Positions 33,603-40,964 of a DNA stretch of 40,987 nt are shown one piece after another; position 1 is the stretch's first letter; each line of letters starts with the position of its first letter. The notes beneath the pieces are model-generated. The model worked only from the letters and a program-made list of their open reading frames with translations. It did no database searches and was not told the DNA's origin. The stretch spans positions 1 through 40,987 of the forward strand of contig JBFMFB010000022.1 in NCBI GenBank assembly GCA_040752115.1, given 5' to 3'. The stretch is from JBFMFB01 sp040752115 (GTDB taxonomy: Bacteria; Pseudomonadota; Gammaproteobacteria; Burkholderiales; Sulfuricellaceae). The translations under genes and the position numbers were made by a program.

Positions 33603-34148
33603 ATGCCCGCCAGCTTCGCCATCGCCCATCGCGCTTTTATCGCCCTCGGCAGCAACCTCGCCGATCCGCAGGCGCAAATCCTGCAGGCATTTTCCGAGCT
33701 CGACCGCCTGCCGCAAACGCGCCTGCTGGCGCGTTCCTCGCTCTACCGCAGCGCACCGGTGGGCTTTGCCGATCAGCCCGATTTCATCAACGCCGTCGCA
33801 GAAATCGAGACCGGCCTTTCGCCCCAGTGCCTGCTCGCCGCGCTGCTCGAACTCGAACACCGGCGCGGGCGGGTGCGCGAATTCCCCAATGCGCCGCGGG
33901 TGCTGGATCTCGACATCCTGCTCTACGACGAAACCGTCTGCCACGAGCACGGCCTGACCCTTCCCCACCCGCGCATGCACGAGCGCGCCTTCGTGCTTTA
34001 TCCGCTGCACGAAATCGCGCCGCGTTGCACCGTGCCCGGGAAAGGCCCGCTGGCCGACCTCCTCGCCCGTTGCGCCGGCCAGCGGATCGAATGCCTCGCG
34101 GACAATCATGCTGCCGCGTTGCGCGGCGGCGGAGTGGCCGTCGGTTAG
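33603..34148 (+). CDS. folK: 2-Amino-4-hydroxy-6-hydroxymethyldihydropteridine pyrophosphokinase
   Basis: FolK transfers pyrophosphate from ATP to 6-hydroxymethyl-dihydropterin in folate synthesis. The 181-residue protein has IALGSNL near the N-terminus, the QPDFINAV segment and the metal-binding RVLDLDILLYD motif, followed by LPHPRMHERAFVL. The C-terminus carries about 20 extra, low-complexity residues. It is in the pcnB-folK-dNK-panB series with gaps of eight, two and minus one bases, so it is clearly one operon. Confidence 0.96.
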   Translation: MPASFAIAHRAFIALGSNLADPQAQILQAFSELDRLPQTRLLARSSLYRSAPVGFADQPDFINAVAEIETGLSPQCLLAALLELEHRRGRVREFPNAPRVLDLDILLYDETVCHEHGLTLPHPRMHERAFVLYPLHEIAPRCTVPGKGPLADLLARCAGQRIECLADNHAAALRGGGVAVG

Positions 34149-34150
34149 CC

Positions 34151-34792
34151 ATGCTGCTGGAGAAATTTCGCCACATCGCGGTGGAAGGCCCGATCGGCGC
34201 CGGCAAGACCAGCCTGGCCCGGCTCCTGGCCGAGCGGTTCGGCGGCAGGTTGCTGCTGGAAGGCGCGGAAGACAATCCGTTCCTGCCCCGCTTCTACCAG
34301 GATCCGCAGCGCCACGCGCTGCCGACTCAGCTGTTTTTCCTGTTCCAGCGGGCGCAGCAAATGCGCGACCTGGTGCAGACCGACCTGTTCGGCCAACCGA
34401 CGGTCAGCGATTTCATGCTGGACAAGGATCCGCTGTTCGCCAGGCTCAACCTGGACGACGACGAATACGGCCTGTATCAGCAGATATACCGTCACTTGCA
34501 GCCGCAGGCACCGGCGCCGGAGCTGGTGATCTATCTGCAGGCACCGGCGGAAACGCTGGCGGAGCGGGTCAGGCGACGCGGCATCGGCTACGAGCGCGAC
34601 ATTTCCGAAGAATACCTGGCGCAGCTCGCGGAAAGCTACAGCCAGTATTTCCACCACTACGATGCCGCGCCGCTGATGATCGTGAACGGCGAAAACCTGG
34701 ATTTCGTCAACCGGCGCGAGGATTTCGAGCTGCTGGTGGAGCGCATCGGCAAGATGCGCGGCCAGCGGGAATTCTTCAACCGGGGGGATTAA
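34151..34792 (+). CDS. Deoxynucleoside kinase (deoxyadenosine/deoxycytidine kinase family)
   Basis: This 213-residue kinase phosphorylates deoxynucleosides in salvage of dNTP precursors. It has P-loop GPIGAGKTS (13-21), the DKDPLFA segment replacing the usual DRS-type motif, and the lid arginines in ERVRRRGIGYERD. Members next to folK and panB are common in proteobacteria, though specificity is rarely known. It starts two bases after folK and overlaps the panB ATG by one base (TAATG). Confidence 0.92.
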   Translation: MLLEKFRHIAVEGPIGAGKTSLARLLAERFGGRLLLEGAEDNPFLPRFYQDPQRHALPTQLFFLFQRAQQMRDLVQTDLFGQPTVSDFMLDKDPLFARLNLDDDEYGLYQQIYRHLQPQAPAPELVIYLQAPAETLAERVRRRGIGYERDISEEYLAQLAESYSQYFHHYDAAPLMIVNGENLDFVNRREDFELLVERIGKMRGQREFFNRGD

Positions 34793-35583
34793 TGAAAACC
34801 AACATCAACACCTTCCAGAAAATGCGGCGCGGCGGCGAGAAAATCGCCGTACTCACCTGCTACGATGCGAGCTTCGCCACCCTGCTGGAAGCCGCCGGCG
34901 TGGACATCCTGCTGGTCGGCGATTCGCTCGGCATGGTGCTGCAGGGCGAGGAGACCACGCTGCCGGTCAGCATGGACGACATGATCTACCATACCCGCTG
35001 CGTTGCGCGCGGCGCAAAGCGGGCTTTCATCATAACCGACATGCCGTTCGGCAGTTACCAGCAAAGTCCGCAGCAGGCATTCGCCGGCGCGGCAGAACTG
35101 CTGCGTGCCGGCGCGCAGATGGTCAAGCTGGAAGGGGGGGCGGCGATGGCAGAAACCGTCGAATTCCTCAGCCGGCGCGGCATTCCCGTCTGCGGCCATG
35201 TCGGCCTGACGCCGCAATCGGTGCATCAGCTTGGCGGCTACCATGTCCAGGGAAAAAACCTGGAAGACGCGGAGCGTCTGCTGCAGGATGCACTTGCCCT
35301 GGAACGGGCAGGCGCCAGCCTGCTGGTGCTGGAGGCAGTGCCGGCCGCCCTCGCCGCGCAGGCCACGGAGCGGCTTGCCATCCCCACCGTCGGCATCGGT
35401 GCGGGGCTGGACTGTTCCGGTCAGGTGCTGGTGCTGCACGACATCCTGGGCATCTACCCCGGCAAGCCGCCGAAATTCGCCCGGAATTTCATGATCGGCG
35501 CGGGCAGCATCCAGGAGGCAGCGGAGAATTACGTCAAGGCGGTGAAAAACGGGGAATTCCCCGCGGCGGAACACAGCTATTAG
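34792..35583 (+). CDS. panB: 3-Methyl-2-oxobutanoate hydroxymethyltransferase
   Basis: PanB makes ketopantoate from 2-ketoisovalerate using methylene-tetrahydrofolate, tying pantothenate to the folate genes around it. The 263-residue TIM-barrel protein has LTCYDASFATLLEAAG, the metal-site VGDSLGMVLQG, VKLEGG and the GHVGLTPQSVHQLGG segment. The start overlaps the kinase stop by one base. panC follows after a 319-bp repeat-filled gap. Confidence 0.97.
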   Translation: MKTNINTFQKMRRGGEKIAVLTCYDASFATLLEAAGVDILLVGDSLGMVLQGEETTLPVSMDDMIYHTRCVARGAKRAFIITDMPFGSYQQSPQQAFAGAAELLRAGAQMVKLEGGAAMAETVEFLSRRGIPVCGHVGLTPQSVHQLGGYHVQGKNLEDAERLLQDALALERAGASLLVLEAVPAALAAQATERLAIPTVGIGAGLDCSGQVLVLHDILGIYPGKPPKFARNFMIGAGSIQEAAENYVKAVKNGEFPAAEHSY

Positions 35584-35606
35584 CCAGCCGCCGGGAATGC
35601 TGAAAC

Positions 35607-35675
35607 GGACAGGATTAACAGGATTTCCCAGGATTGACAGGATTTTTTCCTGTGAATCTTGAAGAATCCTGTTAT
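35607..35675. repeat. Short-period palindromic repeat, ACAGGATT family (copy 2)
   Basis: The left arm has CAGGATT units every 9-10 bases (35609-35646); the right arm is shorter (AATCTTGAAGAATCCTG, 35655-35671). It lies directly after the panB stop. Confidence 0.8.
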
Positions 35676-35721
35676 TGAGGTGGCCCCAAAATACCTGCCT
35701 GCGCACGCGCGATTGACATAG

Positions 35722-35744
35722 GGCGGCCCGTGGCCGCCACTTTT
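35722..35744 (+). terminator. Hairpin after panB, possible terminator
   Basis: GGCGGCC (35722-35728) pairs with GGCCGCC (35732-35738) around three bases and is followed by ACTTTT. The T-run is short. It lies between two short-period repeats in the panB-panC gap, which contains no gene. Confidence 0.4.
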
Positions 35745-35795
35745 GCGGCGGGTGCGGCCCCCCCCTATCAGCTGGGGCACGGAAAAATTCTTTCG

Positions 35796-35874
35796 CCACG
35801 AATGGCACGAATGACCCCGAATTTTCACGAAGACTTTATTCGGGTACATTCGTGGAAATTCGTGCCATTCGCGG
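35796..35874. repeat. Short-period palindromic repeat, CACGAAT family (copy 3)
   Basis: GCCACGAATGGCACGAATG on the left is mirrored by CATTCGTGG and ATTCGTGCCATTCGCGG on the right. It ends 28 bases before the panC start, so any panC promoter must overlap or precede it. Confidence 0.85.
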
Positions 35875-35902
35875 TTAATCATTCCAGACATCCGTTCCGA
35901 CC

Positions 35903-36736
35903 ATGCAGATCATCCCGACCATCCGCGAGCTGCGCCAGCGGCTGAAATCCGAATCCTCCGTCGCTTTCGTCCCCACCATGGGCAATCTGCACGAGGGGCA
36001 TCTTGCCCTGGTGAAGCAGGCGCGGGCGCATGGCCGCTGCGTGGCAGTAAGCATTTTCGTCAACCCGCTGCAGTTCGGCCCGAGCGAGGATTTCGCCAAA
36101 TATCCGCGCACCTTCGAGCAGGATTGCGCCAAGCTGGAAGGTCTGGCGGACATCGTGTTCGCCCCCGCGCCCGAAGAACTCTACCCCGCCCCGCAGCAGG
36201 TCACGGTGGAACCGCCGCCGATCGCCAATGAACTCTGCGGCGCCTTCCGCCCCGGCCACTTCCGCGGCGTCGCCACCGTGGTGCTCAAGCTGTTCAACAT
36301 CGTCCAGCCGCGCGCCGCCCTGTTCGGAAAAAAAGACTACCAGCAACTGCACGTCATCCGCGCCATGGCGCGCGACCTCAACGTGCCGGTGGAAATCGTC
36401 GCGGGCGACACCGTGCGCGCGGAGGACGGCCTGGCGCTGAGCTCGCGCAACGGCTACCTCTCCGCCGCGGAACGCGCCGAGGCGCCGCGCCTCTACCGCA
36501 ACCTCGTCCGCATCGGAGACGCCATCCGGCAAGGCGAAAGCGATTTCGCCAGCCTGGAAACCGCCGCCGTGGCCTACCTCGACGCCAACGGCTGGCGCGT
36601 GGACTACATCTCGGCGCGCAACGCCGACACCCTCCAACCGGCCGCAGCCGGCGACAAGCGGCTGGTCATCCTCGGCGCGGCATGGCTGGGAAACACGCGC
36701 CTGATCGACAACCTCGAGGTTTTCGAGCCCGCCTGA
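35903..36736 (+). CDS. panC: Pantothenate synthetase
   Basis: PanC joins pantoate and beta-alanine with ATP cleavage. The 277-residue protein has the PTMGNLHEGH nucleotide motif (HIGH-like, H30/H33), FVNPLQFGP, LFGKKDYQQ and LSSRNGYLS. The start MQIIPTIREL matches the family. No strong ribosome binding site is seen. Downstream an accessory insertion of about 2 kb separates it from panD. Confidence 0.97.
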   Translation: MQIIPTIRELRQRLKSESSVAFVPTMGNLHEGHLALVKQARAHGRCVAVSIFVNPLQFGPSEDFAKYPRTFEQDCAKLEGLADIVFAPAPEELYPAPQQVTVEPPPIANELCGAFRPGHFRGVATVVLKLFNIVQPRAALFGKKDYQQLHVIRAMARDLNVPVEIVAGDTVRAEDGLALSSRNGYLSAAERAEAPRLYRNLVRIGDAIRQGESDFASLETAAVAYLDANGWRVDYISARNADTLQPAAAGDKRLVILGAAWLGNTRLIDNLEVFEPA

Positions 36737-36757
36737 ATGGGCAAATGGAACGTGGCG

Positions 36758-36789
36758 GCGTAGGATGCGGTGAGGAACGAACCGCATCG
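36758..36789 (+). repeat. REP family A, left flank of the RAYT gene
   Basis: GCGTAG is followed by the hairpin GATGCGGT (36764-36771) / ACCGCATC (36781-36788). The 32-nt sequence is an exact inverted copy of 37371-37402. It contains the GTAG tetranucleotide described for REPs processed by RAYTs. Confidence 0.9.
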
Positions 36790-36823
36790 ATCGAGCAGCG
36801 GAGAGCGGCAAGGAGCGAGACCA

Positions 36824-37354
36824 ATGATTAAATACCGCCGAACCCGCATGCCGGGCGCCACCTGGTTTTTTACGGTAAGACTGGCCGAGCGGCGGGGCAA
36901 TGGATTGCTGGTGGAGCGGCTCGAGGCGTTAAGATCGGCGTTTCGTTCGGTGCGGGAAAAGCATCCGTTTCATATGGATGCGGTGGCGATTCTGCCCGAC
37001 CACCTGCATTGCGTCTGGTCGCTCCCCGACGGCGATGCAGACTACTCGACGCGCTGGGGTCTGATCAAGGCGACATTCTCGCGCTCGCTGCAACACGGCG
37101 AGCGCCGCTCGGCAAGCCGGATCAGGCGGGGCAAACGCGGGATTTGGCAAAGGCGGTTTTGGGAACATTGCATACGCGATGAAGAGGACTACGCAAACCA
37201 TGTGGACTATATCCACTGGAATCCGGTAAAACACGGTTATGTGCAACGAGTGGCCGATTGGCCGCATTCGAGTTTTCACCAGTACGTTGCAAGAGGCGTT
37301 TATCCATTGGATTGGGGCGGTGGCGAACAGATCGCGCTTGTCGGCGCGGAGTGA
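36824..37354 (+). CDS. REP-associated tyrosine transposase (RAYT, Y1/HUH type)
   Basis: This 176-residue single-strand DNA transposase-like protein is related to IS200/IS605 TnpA. The HUH motif is H60-L-H62 in ILPDHLHCVWSLPDGD, and the catalytic tyrosine is Y129 in DYIHWNPVKHGYV. The RRFWEHCIRDEEDYANHVDYI block is characteristic of RAYTs. AAGGAG lies eight bases before the ATG. The frame is intact and flanked by perfect inverted 32-nt REP copies, so it is the likely driver of REP family A, copies of which also lie at 8917-8991. RAYTs are usually domesticated single-copy genes rather than classic insertion sequences. Confidence 0.93.
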   Translation: MIKYRRTRMPGATWFFTVRLAERRGNGLLVERLEALRSAFRSVREKHPFHMDAVAILPDHLHCVWSLPDGDADYSTRWGLIKATFSRSLQHGERRSASRIRRGKRGIWQRRFWEHCIRDEEDYANHVDYIHWNPVKHGYVQRVADWPHSSFHQYVARGVYPLDWGGGEQIALVGAE

Positions 37355-37370
37355 ACCGATGGGTCTCGAA

Positions 37371-37402
37371 CGATGCGGTTCGTTCCTCACCGCATCCTAC
37401 GC
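37371..37402 (-). repeat. REP family A, right flank of the RAYT gene
   Basis: This is an exact 32-nt reverse complement of 36758-36789, ending CCTACGC. It begins 16 bases after the RAYT stop codon. Confidence 0.9.
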
Positions 37403-37505
37403 GGGTCGGACTATCGCATGCCTGGGAGGGGTCAGGCGCCCCCAGAAAACAGGCACCTTCGACCCCTCAAGGGGTTTTTCTACAGCTTCGTTGGACGTTG
37501 GGATA
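37403..37505. other. Gap before HEPN-like gene with small hairpins
   Basis: It contains ACCCC-TCAA-GGGGT followed by TTTTT (37462-37479), a small terminator-like hairpin, and a longer GGGGTC...GACCCC inverted pair around CAGGCGCC/AGGCACC. At its end, TCTAC (37479-37483), then GTTGGAC (37490-37496) and GTTGGGA (37497-37503) resemble the right half of an integron attC site. Confidence 0.4.
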
Positions 37506-38609
37506 ATGATGCGCTATTCGTACATAGTCGCGTGGTCCGTGGTCGGGGGGGTCAATCTGCCAAAGGATTCGCAACCAATAGAGCTCTACCGATCGGAACA
37601 CTGCCGGTTTGTGCTGACAAATACACCAGACGACCTGCTCGCAGAGATTGATAGAGGATCCGCAGTTGGCCGATTGATGCTAAAAGGTCTATTCGGTCAG
37701 AGTAAAGCAGCCAAATTCCCAGTCGCCCTTGCCGCGGAAATCGGAGAAATCAAAGCCGAAAGGGCTAAAAAGGCCGGGGCACAGGCCGTTCTAGTTGTCG
37801 AGGCAAACGGCCAAATTGACGCCACCCTAACGAAGCCGGTAGGGGAGCTTGAGGATTTCATCGTCACTTTTGACGCCGTGGATAAACAGGCAGTGGCACG
37901 AATACACCGGGACGAGATTGAGGCGATGAAATTGGCCGTGGCCTTTGAAAGCGAAACACCATCAAGATTCGCCTCCCTTGCCGAGGGCACTTATCTAATA
38001 AACGAGGCAGGAAAGACGGTCTACAGCATTAGCTTCTCCATGTCAGGTGAAGCCACCGTCTCAACTGTCCTGTCGGATGAAGGGGCGGACCGCATATCTG
38101 CCCGTTACGCTATGCTTCAACAGGCAAACGACCTGGAATCAGTAGAGCGCCTCTTTGCGCAAATGTCTGACTACGGAACAGACCGACTAAAGGCGTTCCT
38201 GTCTGGCTGGGCAGCTTTGGAAATACTGGTTGCAAAGGCATTCAAGAGATACGAGCATGCCTTTCTTTCGCCGTTAACAAACGCCGGCCAGACAACTTTG
38301 CGCGAGAGCTTCTTGGATCGCATCAAGGACGTGATGAAGGATAAATACCGGCTTACTGACAAGTTCCTTGCTGTTGCTGCTGTACTGTTCCCTGGCGCTC
38401 CAGACAATGAAATCCAAGCGGATTTCGATAAGTTCAAACAGCTTAAGCAATTGCGTGACTCAATATCCCATGGCGAAGAGTTCTCCGAGAAGAATTTGCC
38501 CGTTCATGAACTTGCAGCCATGCTTCGGAAGTATGTCCTGGCACACATAGCAACGCCCAACCCTTCGTTCAACGTAGACGCACCAGCAAGAAGCACGCCG
38601 GTTAGCTAG
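37506..38609 (+). CDS. Hypothetical protein with C-terminal HEPN-like domain
   Basis: No full-length family is recognised. The 367-residue protein has an N-terminal mixed alpha/beta region (about 1-190) and an alpha-helical C-terminal half. The latter contains RLKAFLSGWAALEILVAKAF (226-246 region) and QLRDSISHG, with R317-x4-H322, the motif of HEPN domains, many of which are RNases. Base composition is clearly lower in GC than neighbours, indicating transfer. Two adjacent ATGs (37506, 37509) could start it, and no clear ribosome binding site is seen. The last 18 residues (from PNPSFNVDAP) look like a tail encoded by an attC-like sequence, and the TAG stop falls within GTTAGCTAG. A defence, toxin or other accessory role is possible but not shown. 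Confidence 0.7.
   Translation: MMRYSYIVAWSVVGGVNLPKDSQPIELYRSEHCRFVLTNTPDDLLAEIDRGSAVGRLMLKGLFGQSKAAKFPVALAAEIGEIKAERAKKAGAQAVLVVEANGQIDATLTKPVGELEDFIVTFDAVDKQAVARIHRDEIEAMKLAVAFESETPSRFASLAEGTYLINEAGKTVYSISFSMSGEATVSTVLSDEGADRISARYAMLQQANDLESVERLFAQMSDYGTDRLKAFLSGWAALEILVAKAFKRYEHAFLSPLTNAGQTTLRESFLDRIKDVMKDKYRLTDKFLAVAAVLFPGAPDNEIQADFDKFKQLKQLRDSISHGEEFSEKNLPVHELAAMLRKYVLAHIATPNPSFNVDAPARSTPVS
38555..38609 (+). other. Possible degenerate attC site at the 3' end of the HEPN-like gene
   Basis: GCCCAAC (38555-38561) matches the RYYYAAC core consensus. GTAGA (38574-38578) is complementary to TCTAC at 37479. GTTAGCT (38601-38607) is one base from GTTRRRY. The right half is not complementary to the left, so an active attC is unlikely. 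Confidence 0.35.
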
Positions 38610-38697
38610 CACGCTGGAGGTTGCCGCTTGGACAAACCACTGTTCACTGGGTTGGTACAAGGCGCTCCAGCCGACGCCGGGGTCACGTCCGGCCGGT

Positions 38698-38726
38698 TTG
38701 TGCTGAAATCCGCCGCGATTTATAAT
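38698..38726 (+). promoter_or_regulatory. Candidate panD promoter
   Basis: TTGTGC (38698-38703) and a perfect TATAAT (38721-38726) are separated by 17 bases, 35 bp before the panD start. Together with the strong ribosome binding site this suggests panD is transcribed independently of panB and panC. Confidence 0.65.
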
Positions 38727-38761
38727 AGTCGCCTTTTCCCTTTGTTTCGAGGAGGACTTCC

Positions 38762-39142
38762 ATGCAAAGGACCATGCTCAAGTCGAAGCTGCACCGGGTG
38801 CGGGTGACGCACTCCGAGCTGCACTACGAGGGGTCGTGCGCGATCGACGAAGCCTTGCTGGAAGCGGCGGATATCCGCGAGTATCAGCAGATCGACATCT
38901 ACAACGTGACCAACGGCGAGCGTTTCACCACCTACGCCATCCGCGCGCAGCGCAACTCCGGAATCATTTCGGTAAACGGCGCGGCGGCGCACAAGGCCAA
39001 TCCCGGCGACATCCTGATCATCGCCACCTATGCCGCCTACAACGAGCTGGAGTTGCAGAAATTCGCGCCCGAGCTGGTGTATGTCGATGCCCACAACCGC
39101 ATCGTCGACCGGCGGCGGGAAATTCCGGTGCAGGCGGCGTAA
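38762..39142 (+). CDS. panD: Aspartate 1-decarboxylase
   Basis: PanD makes beta-alanine from aspartate for pantothenate. It is synthesised as a proenzyme and cleaves itself between G24 and S25 (HYEGSCAID), creating the pyruvoyl cofactor. The 126-residue length and the ENVTNGERFTTYAI-like and VNGAAAHKANPGDILIIATY segments are typical. A strong GAGGAGG lies before the ATG. It completes panB-panC-panD but is separated from panC by the RAYT/HEPN insertion. Confidence 0.97.
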   Translation: MQRTMLKSKLHRVRVTHSELHYEGSCAIDEALLEAADIREYQQIDIYNVTNGERFTTYAIRAQRNSGIISVNGAAAHKANPGDILIIATYAAYNELELQKFAPELVYVDAHNRIVDRRREIPVQAA

Positions 39143-39172
39143 CTCCGCGCGCGACAAAGCGAAACCGCTGCC

Positions 39173-40888
39173 ATGGCGCTGAAACAGATCCCAGTCGTTG
39201 CCGCCGTCGCGAGCCGGACCCGCCATGCGTTCGGTGGCCGGTTTTTTCCGGTTCTTGCCCTGACCACGGTGCTGATCGGCATTTCGCTGGCCACCCGGAT
39301 TGCCCTGCTGGCCCGCCCCGACTCCATGCTGCCCGGCGGGGTCAACACGCTGTTCGGGATTTTTGGCCTGGGGCTGGGCTTCGATCTGTTCACCGCGGTC
39401 TATTTCCTGACGCCGCTCGCGCTGTGGCTGGCGCTGGCGCCGAACCGCCTCGCCAACGTCCGCCTGCACCGGGCGCTGGTGGTGCTGTCCTTCTTTGCCG
39501 CGACCTATCTGCTCATCGTGGTGGCCGTCGCCGAGTGGATATTCTGGGACGAGTTCGGCGCCCGCTTCAATTTCATCGCGGTCGATTACCTGCTGTATTC
39601 CCACGAGGTGGTGGGCAACATCCGCGAGAGCTACCCGGTCGGCTGGATTCTGTCGGCTCTGGCACTGCCGGCCGCGCTGATCACGCTGTTCTTCCACCGC
39701 GCCCTCGCCCGGCGCTCGGCCGCACCGCTGTCCTGGCCGTTGCGGCTGTTCGCCATTGTCGTCTACGCAGTGCTGCTGGCCGTGATTTTCCGGACCGTGG
39801 ACAGCGACCAGAAGAGCGTTTCGTCCAGCGACACCACCAACGAACTGGCGGGGAACGGAATCTATGAGTTTTTTGCGGCGAACTACCGCAACGAACTGCA
39901 GTTCGAGCGTTTTTACCAGACCTTGCCGCCGTCCGAGGCGCTGCAAATCGCCAGGCAGGCGACGGACGGCCACGGCCGGTGGCTGGAAAATGCGGCGGAC
40001 GGGTTCGAGCGCCTGGTGCCCGCGGCGGGCCCGGCGCGGCCTCTGAATGTCGTGCTGGTCAGCATCGAGAGCATGGGCGCCGAGTTTCTCGGCAGCTATG
40101 GCCATCCGCCGGGGCTGACGCCCACCCTGGATCGCCTGTCCCAGGCCGGCCTGTGGTTCAGCAACGCCTATGCCACCGGCAACCGCACCGTCCGGGGGCT
40201 GGAAGCCCTCACCCTGTCCCTGCCGCCGACGCCGGGGCAGTCGATCGTGCGCCGGCCGAAAAACGAGGGGCTGTTTTCCCTGGGCAGCGTGCTGCGGCAT
40301 AACGGCTACGATACGCTGTTCGCTTATGGCGGCTACGGCTACTTCGACAACATGAATGCCTTTTTCGAGGGCAACGGCTATCGGGTCATCGACCGGACCC
40401 GGATTCCGAAGGACAAGATCGCTTTCGAGAACGTCTGGGGAGTGGCGGACGAGTCGCTGTTCGATCACGTGATTGCCGAGCTCGACCGGCAGCAGGCGGA
40501 AGCGCGGCGCCCCTTCTTCGTCCATGTGATGACCACCAGCAACCACCGTCCCTACACCTATCCCGCCGGCCGCATCGACATCCCCTCCGGCACCGGGCGC
40601 GACGGCGCCGTGAAATATGCCGACTGGGCTGTCGGCCATTTCCTGGAAGAGGCCGCCCGGCATGCCTGGTTCGCGGATACCGTGTTCGTCATCACCGCCG
40701 ACCACGGCGCCAACGCGCGCGGCGGCATTGAAATCCCGGTGGACAAGTACCGCATCCCGCTGTTCATTTATGCGCCGCGCCATATCGCTCCGCAGCGCGT
40801 GGATCGCCTGATGTCGCAGATCGACATTGCGCCGACCCTGCTCGGTCTGCTGGAAATTCCGGGTATCCGTAATACGCGGTTGATTTGA
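39173..40888 (+). CDS. LTA synthase family (alkaline-phosphatase fold) membrane protein, C-terminally truncated
   Basis: This 571-residue protein has about five N-terminal transmembrane helices (within 20-207) and a periplasmic sulfatase/alkaline-phosphatase-type domain from about residue 290. Metal and catalytic residues visible are E299 (VSIESMG), the threonine of TGNRTVRGLEA (about 339), TTSNHRPY and TADHGAN. In Gram-negative bacteria such enzymes transfer phosphoglycerol or phosphoethanolamine to glycans or lipids; the substrate here is unknown. The reading frame stops soon after the usual SQIDIAPTLLGLL motif, so the final 60-90 residues normally present in relatives are missing. The sequence beyond is AT-rich. 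It follows panD by 30 bp. Confidence 0.85.
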   Translation: MALKQIPVVAAVASRTRHAFGGRFFPVLALTTVLIGISLATRIALLARPDSMLPGGVNTLFGIFGLGLGFDLFTAVYFLTPLALWLALAPNRLANVRLHRALVVLSFFAATYLLIVVAVAEWIFWDEFGARFNFIAVDYLLYSHEVVGNIRESYPVGWILSALALPAALITLFFHRALARRSAAPLSWPLRLFAIVVYAVLLAVIFRTVDSDQKSVSSSDTTNELAGNGIYEFFAANYRNELQFERFYQTLPPSEALQIARQATDGHGRWLENAADGFERLVPAAGPARPLNVVLVSIESMGAEFLGSYGHPPGLTPTLDRLSQAGLWFSNAYATGNRTVRGLEALTLSLPPTPGQSIVRRPKNEGLFSLGSVLRHNGYDTLFAYGGYGYFDNMNAFFEGNGYRVIDRTRIPKDKIAFENVWGVADESLFDHVIAELDRQQAEARRPFFVHVMTTSNHRPYTYPAGRIDIPSGTGRDGAVKYADWAVGHFLEEAARHAWFADTVFVITADHGANARGGIEIPVDKYRIPLFIYAPRHIAPQRVDRLMSQIDIAPTLLGLLEIPGIRNTRLI

Positions 40889-40946
40889 TGTTTTTCGGCA
40901 GTCGTGTTTATTTGTTGTTAATTCGTATTATGCGGTTGATTTATGC
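40868..40946 (+). repeat. Imperfect direct repeat at the end of the truncated gene
   Basis: CGTAATACGCGGTTGATTTG (40868-40887, continuing ATG) recurs as CGTATTATGCGGTTGATTTA (40924-40943, continuing TGC), 56 bases later. The first copy encodes the last residues and stop codon of the LTA-synthase-type gene. Confidence 0.65.
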
Positions 40947-40964
40947 ATTGTGCTGTAGTATAGT
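40935..40964 (+). promoter_or_regulatory. Candidate promoter at the window end
   Basis: TTGATT (40935-40940) and TATAGT (40959-40964) are separated by 18 bases in an AT-rich stretch. They could drive a gene beyond the window. Confidence 0.4.

Noticed and set aside
38555..38609. Intact attC recombination site after the HEPN-like gene
   Set aside because: The left core fits, but the right half is not complementary and GTTAGCT deviates from the consensus. It is reported only as a degenerate candidate.
38720..40783. Very long open frame opposite panD and the LTA-synthase-type gene
   Set aside because: It lies antisense to two clear genes, has no recognisable domain and is rich in Arg, Gln and Gly, as expected for a shadow frame in high-GC DNA.
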